From NCBI RefSeq assembly GCF_900100435.1, contig NZ_FNEX01000004.1, positions 62,001-126,000 on the forward strand: DNA of 64,000 nucleotides, read 5' to 3'. This document shows positions 46,480 through 54,954 of the stretch, piece after piece. Under the pieces are notes generated by a model that was not told where the DNA came from, did not search any database, and saw only the letters and a program-made list of their open reading frames with translations. The DNA is from Pedobacter sp. ok626. Its GTDB lineage: Bacteria; Bacteroidota; Bacteroidia; Sphingobacteriales; Sphingobacteriaceae. Positions within the stretch are counted from its first letter, which is position 1. Each line of letters starts with the position of its first letter. A program made the translations under genes and the position numbers.

Positions 46480-46509
46480 AATGTCAATTTTACTTTGCTA
46501 GGATTGTCA
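46480..46509 (+). promoter_or_regulatory. Putative AraC-type operator upstream of the quinone oxidoreductase
   Basis: A direct repeat AATGTCA ... GGATTGTCA with TGTCA cores 23 bases apart spans 30 bases. The same 30-base pattern (23 of 30 identical) is found at 47935-47964, upstream of the regulator. It lies 64-93 bases before the oxidoreductase ATG. Confidence 0.6.
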
Positions 46510-46649
46510 GATTGCCATCCGTTTTAATTTATTTCAGATGACCTTTTAAACAAAGTGTTTTTGACATTTTTAACAAAACGGCAAGCTCGCTGATATGGTA
46601 AATTTGTCAAACAATAATTAATCAGTAATAATAAATTAAATACATTCCA

Positions 46650-47021
46650 ATGTCAGAACAATCAATTTTAAGGCTTATAATGTCTGCAACGGTAGCACTA
46701 AATGAATGGGAGAAATTAGAACAATTTATGGCGGCGGCAAGAATAGCAGTGCCAAAAGAAGGAGAAGGGGTATTGATACATGAATGCCATTATAATCCAG
46801 AGCGCTTGGAAATAATTTTTCTAGAATCTTATGCTAATGAAATTGAACTGATGAAACATGCACAATCATTTGCCCCAGTTATGAATGAGCACAAAGTGGA
46901 TTGGAAAATCAATAGGATAGACCTGCTTGGTAATTATTCAAATGAGATTTTTGAAATGATGAAAGGCATGGCGAATGGTGCGGAAGTAAACCTTTATAAA
47001 AAGGTATTTAAGAACAAATAA
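46650..47021 (+). CDS. Antibiotic biosynthesis monooxygenase (ABM) domain protein
   Basis: The 123-residue protein has the dimeric alpha/beta-barrel pattern of ABM/YgiN proteins: a first strand ILRLIMSATV, a central VLIHECHYNPERLEIIFLESYANEIELMKH and the C-terminal KINRIDLLG. YgiN-like members act on quinols, in line with the divergent quinone oxidoreductase. No cofactor residues can be identified by eye. Confidence 0.75.
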   Translation: MSEQSILRLIMSATVALNEWEKLEQFMAAARIAVPKEGEGVLIHECHYNPERLEIIFLESYANEIELMKHAQSFAPVMNEHKVDWKINRIDLLGNYSNEIFEMMKGMANGAEVNLYKKVFKNK

Positions 47022-47056
47022 TAATCCATGATGGATTATTATTTGTCGAAATATAC

Positions 47057-47857
47057 TTATAGTTCGGAAGGAGAATAACCGAAATGTTTCTTGAAGGCGA
47101 AAGAGAAATGGGAGAGATTTTCAAAACCAATTTCCAAATAAATATCTCCTGCTTTTTTCCCTTTTTTAGTAAGTTGAAAATGGGCTAGCTCCAAGCGTTT
47201 TTTTGTTAGCCAGCGTTGTGGGGTTACTTTAAAAACCTTCTTAAAATCTCTGATGAACGTTGAGAGGCTTCGGCCGGTGAGGTAGGCAAATTTTTCAAGA
47301 TGCATATTAAACTTATAGTTCTTCTCCATAAACTCAACCAGATTTATTTTTCCTGGCTCAGAAAAATCCGCTAAAACGCTATCGATGCTAGGCTCTATAA
47401 ACCTAAGGATAGAGATCGCCTCTTCAAATTTTATTTTTGCAATATTTTCGGGCATCTTTTGCTCCAATTCGAAATACGGGATTAGCGATGAAAAGAAACT
47501 TTTTAAGAGTGGTTGTTTACTGAAAATTCTTACGGCGCCATCTGGCGGCGATATGAGGTTTGGTTTCTCTTTTGCGTAGAACGCTTTTAGCCGTTCAATG
47601 GTCAGTCCGAAAACTATAGCCTTGTACGGTCTACCGTCCTTGGGTTGTTTAATGACTGCCGATATTTGGTTTCTCGGAAATAGCAACATACTATCAGCAC
47701 CAAAGGTATAGGATTTGTCTGCCTGTATAATTTTCATCTCACCAGAAATGATCAATACGAATGAGTGGAACTCAAGACTGAGATCATCCTTATAAATACC
47801 TTCTTCTGTAACCGTCCAAACGAGGTCAGTGAATCTGTTTAGGTTTAGTTTTGCCAT
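47057..47857 (-). CDS. AraC-family transcriptional regulator
   Basis: The 266-residue regulator has an N-terminal cupin-like sensing domain and a C-terminal pair of helix-turn-helix motifs (about 165-266), including SLSTFIRDFKKVFKVTPQRWL and the second-helix signature LEIGFENLSHFSFAFKKHFGYSPSEL. The DNA-binding half is complete. Its promoter holds an operator also found before the oxidoreductase, so autoregulation and control of that gene are likely. Confidence 0.92.
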   Translation of the reverse strand: MAKLNLNRFTDLVWTVTEEGIYKDDLSLEFHSFVLIISGEMKIIQADKSYTFGADSMLLFPRNQISAVIKQPKDGRPYKAIVFGLTIERLKAFYAKEKPNLISPPDGAVRIFSKQPLLKSFFSSLIPYFELEQKMPENIAKIKFEEAISILRFIEPSIDSVLADFSEPGKINLVEFMEKNYKFNMHLEKFAYLTGRSLSTFIRDFKKVFKVTPQRWLTKKRLELAHFQLTKKGKKAGDIYLEIGFENLSHFSFAFKKHFGYSPSEL

Positions 47858-47934
47858 TCGTTTTATTGTAATGATGTAGTCAACTGGATTTTGTTGTAAA
47901 ATTATAACTAAACCTATAAAATTATTTTGTTTAA

Positions 47935-47964
47935 AATGTCATTTTCTGTTTGTTTGGAATGTCA
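47935..47964 (+). promoter_or_regulatory. Putative AraC-type operator upstream of its own gene
   Basis: AATGTCA ... GGAATGTCA, spacing identical to the site at 46480-46509 and in the same orientation relative to the downstream gene. The shared GGA-TGTCA and TTTG blocks make chance less likely. Confidence 0.6.
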
Positions 47965-48028
47965 TTTTAGTAGAATTGTATTGTTAATTGTTTCCAAAAA
48001 ATCACCAAAACTACCTTTTTACACCCTT

Positions 48029-48234
48029 GCCAACTTTTTTGTTATAAAATAGTCCTGTCAAGGTATGAACTACTTTGACAGGACTTGAAAAGTCTTCAAA
48101 ACTAAATGAATTTTTTTCGAGCTAAATCCTCAATTATATGCTCTATAATCGATAAAAATCGATTTAAATGTTCAAAGTATTCCTGCTCATGGGTCAATCT
48201 GGTAAAGGGAGAAGAGAAGATTTGTTTAGAACTA
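48029..48234 (+). repeat. tRNA-Leu-associated repeat, copy C
   Basis: The left half matches copy B: GCCAACTTTTTTGTT, a hairpin GTCCTGTCAA/TTGACAGGAC (48052-48085), AAATGAATTTTTTTC, CTCAATTAT and TTCAAAGTATTCCTGCTCAT. The right half matches copy A (GTCAATCTGGTAAAGGGAGAAGAG ... TTTAGAACTA) rather than the tRNA end. So C is a mosaic of the two types. Confidence 0.8.
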
Positions 48235-48453
48235 ATTTTTGATAGCCCCCTTAACTTGATTTCTTCTACTATGGAGATATATTTCCGTAATTATTGCTTT
48301 TTGATAGTTTCACTGCAATATTAACATTTTTAATCACCTCTTCAACGACTGATTTTGCCTACTCAGCGAAATTTTCGTGGTCTTTATAAAATTCTTAATG
48401 ACCTTTGGGTAAGAATTAAGAGCAATAAAGCTTGAAATTAAACATTCTAAAAG

Positions 48454-48927
48454 ATGAAAACGAATATTGGAATTACCGAAAAAAACACAGATTCAGTTGC
48501 TGTGGAATTGGCAAAATTATTAGCCGACGAGTTTGTACTTTACACCAAAACAAGAAATGCACATTGGAATGTAACTGGTGATAACTTCCATGCCAACCAC
48601 ATCTTTTTTGAAGCTCAATACAAACAACTGGATGAACTAATTGACAGTGTTGCTGAGCGCATGAGAAAAATTGGTCATTTCGCACCTGCAACAATGAAAA
48701 GTTATCTGGAACTTACTCATCTTGCCGAATACAGCGAAAGAACAAATGATGGTTTAGGTTTTATGAGAGATCTTTTAAATGACCATGAAAGTATCATAGA
48801 GTTCTTACGTCAAAATATCGTCCCTTTTGCAGAGAAATACAAAGATTATGGCTCTAGCGATTTTATTACAGGCCTAATGGAAACGCATGAAGAAATGGCT
48901 TGGATGATCCGTTCTTACTTTAGGTAA
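48454..48927 (+). CDS. dps: Dps-family DNA-binding ferritin-like protein
   Basis: The 157-residue protein is a Dps mini-ferritin: the intersubunit ferroxidase residues sit in RNAHWNVTGDNFHANHIFFEAQYKQLDELIDSVAERMRKIG (His, His, Asp, Glu). It stores iron and protects DNA from peroxide as a dodecamer in the cytoplasm. It has its own upstream region (208 bases after repeat C). A LytTR regulator follows after 70 bases. Confidence 0.93.
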   Translation: MKTNIGITEKNTDSVAVELAKLLADEFVLYTKTRNAHWNVTGDNFHANHIFFEAQYKQLDELIDSVAERMRKIGHFAPATMKSYLELTHLAEYSERTNDGLGFMRDLLNDHESIIEFLRQNIVPFAEKYKDYGSSDFITGLMETHEEMAWMIRSYFR

Positions 48928-48997
48928 TTTAATGCTTCGGGCTTCAAAATAAAGATAGAGTATTTATATTTGGTGTAAATCACAAATAACTATCTCT

Positions 48998-49693
48998 ATG
49001 AAGGCTTTAATCGTTGACGATAATGACATTGCCAGAACAACTTTGGGCCATTTGGCAAAAAAAGTCCCAAATCTTATCATTGTGAATGAATATGCGAATG
49101 CTATAGAGGCTTATAATCATTTACAGGCAGATCAAATAGATTTGATATTTCTGGATATTGAAATGCCAGATATGAATGGGATTGAACTGACAAAAAGCCT
49201 ATCAGGTAGGGATATCATTATCATTTTTACCTCATCCAAAAAAGAATATGCGTTAGAAGCTTTTGAACTAAATATTGCAGATTATATCCTCAAACCATTT
49301 ACCCCTGCCAGATTTTTACAAGCGGTGAGTAAAGCCCAGGCAATATTTGATAGTAGAAAGGAGAATGTAAGGTATGTGAATGATGAATTTTTGTTCGTAA
49401 GAGATGCTAATATTACCAGGCGATTGAAACTGGATGACATTTTTTATGCCGAGGCAATGGGTGACTACGTGAAGTTTTACACCAAAGAAAGGATGTTTGC
49501 CATTCATGGCACCATGAAGTCTGCAGAAGAGCGTCTGTTAAAGGATAATTTTATCAGAGTTCATCGCTCATACATTGTTGCAGTTAGTAAAATCGATACA
49601 CTTCAGGATGGCGGAATCATCATCAATGGAAAATTTATTCCTGTTGCCGATGCTTACCGAAAAGCACTCAATACCAGAATGAATGTTTTCTAA
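48998..49693 (+). CDS. LytTR-family response regulator (second)
   Basis: The 231-residue regulator has a receiver domain with phospho-Asp in LIFLDIEMPDMNG and Lys in DYILKPF, then a LytTR DNA-binding domain (YAEAMGDYVKFY, RVHRSYIVAVSKID). No LytS-type kinase is adjacent; the next gene is a hybrid kinase with its own receiver and HPt. Phosphate may reach this regulator from that kinase. Confidence 0.92.
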   Translation: MKALIVDDNDIARTTLGHLAKKVPNLIIVNEYANAIEAYNHLQADQIDLIFLDIEMPDMNGIELTKSLSGRDIIIIFTSSKKEYALEAFELNIADYILKPFTPARFLQAVSKAQAIFDSRKENVRYVNDEFLFVRDANITRRLKLDDIFYAEAMGDYVKFYTKERMFAIHGTMKSAEERLLKDNFIRVHRSYIVAVSKIDTLQDGGIIINGKFIPVADAYRKALNTRMNVF

Positions 49694-49777
49694 GCAATAA
49701 CTAATGCTGCCTTTTTAAACTCTACTGTATGATACGTTTGGTCAAACAGTCATAATTATCAACTGATATTTTAATTT

Positions 49778-51985
49778 ATGATTAACATTTCAACAGTTAT
49801 GGGCAATAAGCGCTTTGCTTACTTGATTATGCTTACGTTCATTGCCGATTCAATATTGTTAATTTCTTTGCAGATCAATTCAGCCAACAATACCAGGGAA
49901 TTGATAAAAAATAACAATACACTTTTACACGAGTTGCGTTCCAGTAACCACTTGAGGGAAATCGATCGTGATATTTTGGGAGTGGAAAGTAGGATAAGAG
50001 CATCTATCGCTACTAATGATACCTCACATCTTGAAGGAATCGATCAAAAAATTAATGAGATCGAAAGCTTTCTGGATTCTCTTTCGAGAGATAATGCCGA
50101 TGTTAATGAAGAAAAATTAATACATCGGCTAAGTGTACTTGCACTCGATAAAAAAGTTGTAAAAGAGAAGCTTTTGCAGCGCTACCTTACTTTAGGGAAT
50201 ATGGATGATCAAAGTTCCATCGTTAATCCCCGTGCAAGAACAATTTCCGACGAAATTACTTCCATTACTGCTAAAATTTATAGAAGTCGGCAATTGCATA
50301 TGATTGAACTGAGTAAAAGGAGTGAGGAAATGGGTGAAAAGTCAAGTAGGTATGATATTTACTTATTGATTTTAATTGTTTTGAGTGGTGCAGTCATAGG
50401 TTTTCATATCATCCGTCAGTTTCGCAGACAACATTTATTAATCAAGGAATTGGATGTGGCTGAAAAGAAAGCATCAGTGGCTGCACAAACAAAAGAAAAT
50501 TTCCTGGCTAATATGAGTCACGAAATTAGAACACCATTAAGCGGCATTCTAGGTTTTACCAATCTATTGCAGAAAAGATCTTTGGATGCCACTTCTACAG
50601 AATTTGTATCCTCAATTCAACGGTCTGGAGAAAATTTAATGGCTATTATTAATGACATACTTGACCTTTCAAAAATTGAAGCTGGAATGATGCGCATCAC
50701 ACCAGGAATTTTCAGTATCAATGGATTAATAAATTCTGTGGAAACACTTTTTTTAGAACGTGCAAAGGAAAAGGGCTTAACCATATCCAGCAAAGTTGAC
50801 ACTTCCATTCCAGATACTTTAACTGGTGATGCTACCAGACTTACACAGATTTTGGTTAACTTGATTGGCAACGCCATCAAATTTACCCAGCAGGGAAGAA
50901 TCAACATTGAAGTTTATAAAAAAGAACAAATAGAGAACAAAGTAACCGTTGGCTTCAAGATTTCTGATACAGGAATAGGGATTGACAAAGAAAAATTAAA
51001 CGAAGTTTTTGAAAGATTTAACCAGGGGGAGGATTCCGTTACCAGAAATTACGGTGGAACCGGGCTCGGTTTATCAATCGTGAAAAATTTAATACTGTTG
51101 CAAAATGGAAATATTGAAGTTACCAGTGAACAAGGAATGGGAACTACCTTCCATTTTTACATTCCTTATGTTATTTCTCAAGACCAAATTAGTTCTTCAA
51201 CGGTTGTGGATACAGCCTATTTTAAAGACAAGTCAAATGTACCTTTACGTGTCCTGGTGGTTGATGATAATGCCATCAACCAAAGTTTAATGGAACATTT
51301 GTTGCTGCAGTGGAACATCGATTTTGATATCGTATCCAACGGTTTAGAGGCCATTGAACAGCTTAGTCATCAAACGTATGAGTTGGTCTTGATGGATATA
51401 CAAATGCCGCAAATGGATGGCTATACGGCAGCTCAACAAATTCGTGAAGTCCTGAAATTAGATATTCCCATTATTGCCATGACAGCACATGCAATGGCGG
51501 GCGAAAGAGAAAAATGCCTGAGTAGGGGGATGAACGAATACATCTCCAAACCTATAAAAGAAGAAGAACTTTTTAAACTGATAGCTAATTTTGGATTGCA
51601 TAATTCGGATCAAACAAGAGTAACAGTTGCAGAAACTATTTCCAACTTTAAGTTTATAAACCTTACTTATATGCGGTCTATTAGTGGTGGCAATGTCACT
51701 TTTGAAAAAACTGTTACCCAACAGTTTATTGATAACGTACCAAATCATTTGCAACAGTTGATAGCAGCATATCAAAAAAATGACTTTCCAACTGTAAAAA
51801 TGAGAGCCCACGATTTTAAAACGAGTATTGCTATGCTAGGATTACTAGACTCTTTAGAAGAAAAATTGGATATGCTCGAAATGGCAACAGAACAGCATGC
51901 AGCTATACAGCTGGTTTTAGACAAATTAGCAAATAGTTTAACATCGGCAGTTGCCGAAGCTAGGGTGTTTCTACAACAACTATAA
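49778..51985 (+). CDS. Hybrid sensor histidine kinase with receiver and HPt domains
   Basis: The 735-residue kinase has two transmembrane helices (about 12-32 and 194-214) that bracket a helical periplasmic domain of the CHASE3 type. A HisKA domain follows (phospho-His H248 in NMSHEIRTPLSG), then an HATPase (IGNAIKFT, DTGIGI, GGTGLGLSI), a receiver (LVLMDIQMPQMDG) and a C-terminal HPt with His in RAHDFKTSIAMLG. All elements of a phosphorelay are in one chain. It lies downstream of an orphan LytTR regulator, the likely final receiver. Confidence 0.93.
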   Translation: MINISTVMGNKRFAYLIMLTFIADSILLISLQINSANNTRELIKNNNTLLHELRSSNHLREIDRDILGVESRIRASIATNDTSHLEGIDQKINEIESFLDSLSRDNADVNEEKLIHRLSVLALDKKVVKEKLLQRYLTLGNMDDQSSIVNPRARTISDEITSITAKIYRSRQLHMIELSKRSEEMGEKSSRYDIYLLILIVLSGAVIGFHIIRQFRRQHLLIKELDVAEKKASVAAQTKENFLANMSHEIRTPLSGILGFTNLLQKRSLDATSTEFVSSIQRSGENLMAIINDILDLSKIEAGMMRITPGIFSINGLINSVETLFLERAKEKGLTISSKVDTSIPDTLTGDATRLTQILVNLIGNAIKFTQQGRINIEVYKKEQIENKVTVGFKISDTGIGIDKEKLNEVFERFNQGEDSVTRNYGGTGLGLSIVKNLILLQNGNIEVTSEQGMGTTFHFYIPYVISQDQISSSTVVDTAYFKDKSNVPLRVLVVDDNAINQSLMEHLLLQWNIDFDIVSNGLEAIEQLSHQTYELVLMDIQMPQMDGYTAAQQIREVLKLDIPIIAMTAHAMAGEREKCLSRGMNEYISKPIKEEELFKLIANFGLHNSDQTRVTVAETISNFKFINLTYMRSISGGNVTFEKTVTQQFIDNVPNHLQQLIAAYQKNDFPTVKMRAHDFKTSIAMLGLLDSLEEKLDMLEMATEQHAAIQLVLDKLANSLTSAVAEARVFLQQL

Positions 51986-51997
51986 AACACAAATAAA

Positions 51998-53056
51998 ATG
52001 GATTTATTCTCACCTATAACTTTTCGTAATCTAACATTAAAAAATAGAATTACCTTATCTCCAATGCAGCAATATAGCGCAAAGGACGGAATTCCAGGCA
52101 ATTGGCATTTGGTGCATTTAGGCAGCCGCGCTGTTGGTGGGGCCGGTTTAATTATTACAGAATGCACTGCAGTTTCTCCGGAGGGATTAGCTACATTGAG
52201 CGATGTTGGGATCTGGAACGACGAACAGAAAAACGCCTGGAAAACCATAGTGGATTTCGTGCACGAACAAGATGCAAAAATCGCAATCCAATTGTGGCAT
52301 TCTGGAACAAAAGGAAGCCTAAAACATCCTAATGAAGGCATGAAGCCATTAACACCTGAAGAAGGAGGCTGGACCTTAAAATCATCTTCCGCAACAGAAG
52401 TGAACGGCGTAATATCGCAAGAAGTGACACTAGACGAAATTCAGGAACTGAAGATTAGATTTGTAGATGCCGCACTGAGAGCTGTTGAAGCAGGTTTTGA
52501 TATCATAGAATTACATGCTGGCCACGGCTACCTCTTCCACCAGTTTTACTCTGCGGTTATTAACAAAAGGCAAGATGAATATGGTGGTAGCTTTGAAAAC
52601 AGGATCCGGTTTTTGGTGGAAACCATTCAGGAAATCAGAAATGTTATCCCAAAAGGAATGCCTTTGATGGTGAGAATTTCTACGGTAGATTATATGGATA
52701 CGCCAGAAGCCTGGACCTTGGAAAATAGTATTGAGCTTTCAAAAATACTGAAAGTAAATGGAGTTGATCTGATTACCGCATCAGGCGGAGGATTTACGAA
52801 TGTGAGTAAGGATAGGGTTTTTCCGGGTTATCAAGTGCAGTTTGCAACTGCCATCAAGGAACAAATTGGGATTGCCACTGGCGCTGTAGGGATGATTACC
52901 GATGCAAAACAAGCAAATGAAATTATTGTTAACGGACTGGCAGATTTAGTAGTTATTGCCAGAGAACATTTGCGAGATCCCTATTTTGCCCTCCATTCCG
53001 CTAAAGAATTAGAAATGGATGTAGAAATACCTTGGCAATATAAAAGGGCCTTTTAA
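51998..53056 (+). CDS. Old yellow enzyme-type NADH:flavin oxidoreductase
   Basis: The 352-residue TIM-barrel flavoenzyme starts MDLFSPITFRNLTLKNRITLSPMQQYS, a YqjM-like N-terminus. ELHAGHGYLFHQFYSAVINKRQDEYGGSFENRIRF holds substrate and FMN contacts. It would reduce activated alkenes with NAD(P)H. It follows the hybrid kinase after 12 bases and precedes a membrane-anchored ABM protein by 22, so a shared transcript is likely. Confidence 0.92.
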   Translation: MDLFSPITFRNLTLKNRITLSPMQQYSAKDGIPGNWHLVHLGSRAVGGAGLIITECTAVSPEGLATLSDVGIWNDEQKNAWKTIVDFVHEQDAKIAIQLWHSGTKGSLKHPNEGMKPLTPEEGGWTLKSSSATEVNGVISQEVTLDEIQELKIRFVDAALRAVEAGFDIIELHAGHGYLFHQFYSAVINKRQDEYGGSFENRIRFLVETIQEIRNVIPKGMPLMVRISTVDYMDTPEAWTLENSIELSKILKVNGVDLITASGGGFTNVSKDRVFPGYQVQFATAIKEQIGIATGAVGMITDAKQANEIIVNGLADLVVIAREHLRDPYFALHSAKELEMDVEIPWQYKRAF

Positions 53057-53078
53057 TCAGTTATAAATTATCTCCATT

Positions 53079-53630
53079 ATGGAAAATCCAGGTGCATCTG
53101 TTGTGATTACCCACCATATATTAGATGGTAAACAAAATGAATATGAAAAATGGTTAGATGAAATCGTACCCATTTCTAAACATTCGCAAGGTTTTATCGA
53201 TTTACAGATCGTAAGACCTATTCCTAAATTAACATTTGTTTATACGGTTATCATCCGCTTTGATACCATTGATCACCTCAAGAGTTGGATGGAATCTCCA
53301 GACCGGAAAAAACTCATTGAAAAAGCAAGTCCTTTCTTCAGAAAAAATGATAGGTATCAAATAAAGTCTGGGTTGGATTTTCTTTTCAACGCAGAAAATG
53401 AAGGCAATAAGGTACCAGTTCGCTGGAAACAGTACCTTGTAACCTGGTCTGCCATTTATCCCTTATCGCTAGTTGTTCCGCCTTTGCTGCTCCCACTTTT
53501 AAGATCCCTAAACATTCCTGTTAATCACTATCTTGATGCTTTTGTCAATTCCGGTTGCATCGTTTTATTGATGGTTTACGTGGTAATGCCAAATTATACA
53601 CAGCTGATTAAAAAATGGCTGTTTAGATGA
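53079..53630 (+). CDS. ABM-domain protein with C-terminal membrane helices
   Basis: Residues 1-95 of this 183-residue protein form an ABM/YgiN-like alpha/beta barrel (VVITHHILDGKQNEYEKWL, LTFVYTVIIRF). Residues 110-180 form two transmembrane helices (TWSAIYPLSLVVPPLLLPLL and SGCIVLLMVYVVMPNY). Such ABM-plus-two-helix proteins occur in several bacteria. The soluble part would sit at the inner face of the membrane, perhaps near quinones. Confidence 0.75.
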   Translation: MENPGASVVITHHILDGKQNEYEKWLDEIVPISKHSQGFIDLQIVRPIPKLTFVYTVIIRFDTIDHLKSWMESPDRKKLIEKASPFFRKNDRYQIKSGLDFLFNAENEGNKVPVRWKQYLVTWSAIYPLSLVVPPLLLPLLRSLNIPVNHYLDAFVNSGCIVLLMVYVVMPNYTQLIKKWLFR

Positions 53631-53853
53631 TAAATTTTAACAACTGATTTCAATTTATTTGATGATTGTATTTAAGAATCACTGCTGTATTGCGGTGATT
53701 TTTTGGTTTAGAGCAGTTTTAGTACTTACTGTCATGTATTCCGACGATTGGTTTTGCCCATTCACCGAATCATAAATTTAAACGTTCTGGTTCTGCATTA
53801 GATTTACACTAGTAAGACAAACAAGAATTAATTAATCACCCAAAACAGCGGTT

Positions 53854-54079
53854 ATGAATACAACATCACTGAGTTTCAAATACGAATTAGAAAAAAAAGC
53901 ACCTCGCAGCAATGATGGTGGAACAACACGAGGCGCATCAGTTATAGATTTCCCTGCTTCAATCGGTATTGCCGGAGTTTCTATGAGGTTGCAACCCGGA
54001 AGTCGGGTTGAGCGACGGTGAGATAGAAAAATTTCCAACCGAAAAAGTTTTTATTCAACCTCAAAAACAAACAAAGTAA
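53854..54079 (+). pseudogene. Remnant of a bicupin oxalate-decarboxylase-like gene
   Basis: The first 50 codons read like the N-terminus of bicupin oxalate decarboxylases (NDGGTTRGASVIDFPASIGIAG, then GVSMRLQPG). The frame then stops (TGA at 54019-54021). Another frame ends with a short tail EIEKFPTEKVFIQP to a TAA at 54077-54079, which looks like the C-terminus of the same family. About 300 codons in between are missing. A 7-bp inverted repeat (CAACCCG/CGGGTTG, 53992-54010) sits at the apparent deletion joint. Confidence 0.65.
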
Positions 54080-54091
54080 ATCGCTCATAAA

Positions 54092-54478
54092 ATGGATAAG
54101 TCAATACTCGCACAGCATATTTCTGCCTCAACCGAACAAATTAAGATACAGGAGAGATTGGCGATAGTTCTTGCTTTAATTGCTTGATATATTGATGCAA
54201 CTGGTCTGATCAAATGGAAAACTTATGTGTCTTTTATGAGTGGGAATACTACCCAATTAGGAACGGCTATTTCTGCCGATCAATGGGAAGCAATAATCAC
54301 ATCGACAACTGTTATTGGCTGTTTTGTATTGGGAATTTATGGCAGTACGCTAAATAGTTTGGCCAAAAATGCCGGAATGTTAAGTCTCCCTTTTCTGGGG
54401 GCATGGATACTGACTGTTCCTGCACTATTATTACTTATCTGTTCATTATTGATATCAATCTTAAATTTTAAACCATAA
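54092..54478 (+). pseudogene. Remnant of a DUF1275 (YoaK-like) membrane protein
   Basis: An open frame starting at ATG 54092 reads LAIVLALIA, then an in-frame TGA (54185-54187) where DUF1275 proteins have a conserved Gly before YIDA, then VSFMSGNTTQLG, the family signature. A one-base GGA to TGA change explains the stop. Downstream only two hydrophobic helices remain instead of the usual five, so an internal deletion is also likely. Confidence 0.75.
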
Positions 54479-54487
54479 AAACTAAAA

Positions 54488-54952
54488 ATGATACTGCAAA
54501 AAAATGAAGTTGCGCCCGATTTTACATTGTTCGCAACGCCCGACCAGAAAATAACCTTATCAGAATTTAAAGGAAAGAATATAATTCTAGCGTTTTATCC
54601 TGCCGATTGGAGCCCAGTTTGTAGCGACCAAATGGCTTTGTACAACGAGATGCTAAAATTCTTTAAAAATTACAATGCAGAGATTTTTGGGATTTCTGTA
54701 GACAGTAAATGGTGTCATCTTGCCTTTTCTCAATCAAGAAATTTACATTTTCCTTTATTGGCAGATTTTGAATCCAAAGGAGAAATTGCCAGAAAATACG
54801 GTGTTTACAATGAGGAAGAAGGTGAATGTAAAAGAGCGTTATTTGTCATCAATAGAGATGGGATTATTGAATGGAGTTATTTGTCGCCAACTGCGATTAA
54901 TCCCGGTGCTGATGGAATTTTAGAAGCTTTAGAAACCCTTAACACTAAATAA
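54488..54952 (+). CDS. Peroxiredoxin (AhpC/TSA, BCP-like)
   Basis: The 154-residue thiol peroxidase has the peroxidatic Cys at 45 in AFYPADWSPVCSDQ, where Thr/Ser usually flanks Cys. A second Cys lies far downstream (EGECKRAL), so it may form a disulfide as an atypical 2-Cys enzyme. It reduces peroxides in the cytoplasm. A DsbA-like protein starts 2 bases later. Confidence 0.9.
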   Translation: MILQKNEVAPDFTLFATPDQKITLSEFKGKNIILAFYPADWSPVCSDQMALYNEMLKFFKNYNAEIFGISVDSKWCHLAFSQSRNLHFPLLADFESKGEIARKYGVYNEEEGECKRALFVINRDGIIEWSYLSPTAINPGADGILEALETLNTK

Positions 54953-54954
54953 TT

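Noticed and set aside
51772..52341. Minus-strand frame of 189 codons overlapping the hybrid kinase and OYE genes
   Set aside because: It crosses two well-supported genes and reads as a Cys/Ser-rich shadow.
54185..54187. In-frame TGA in the DUF1275 gene as possible UGA recoding (selenocysteine or read-through)
   Set aside because: The residue replaced is a structural Gly, no SECIS-like hairpin is evident, and the gene is also shortened, so loss of function is simpler.
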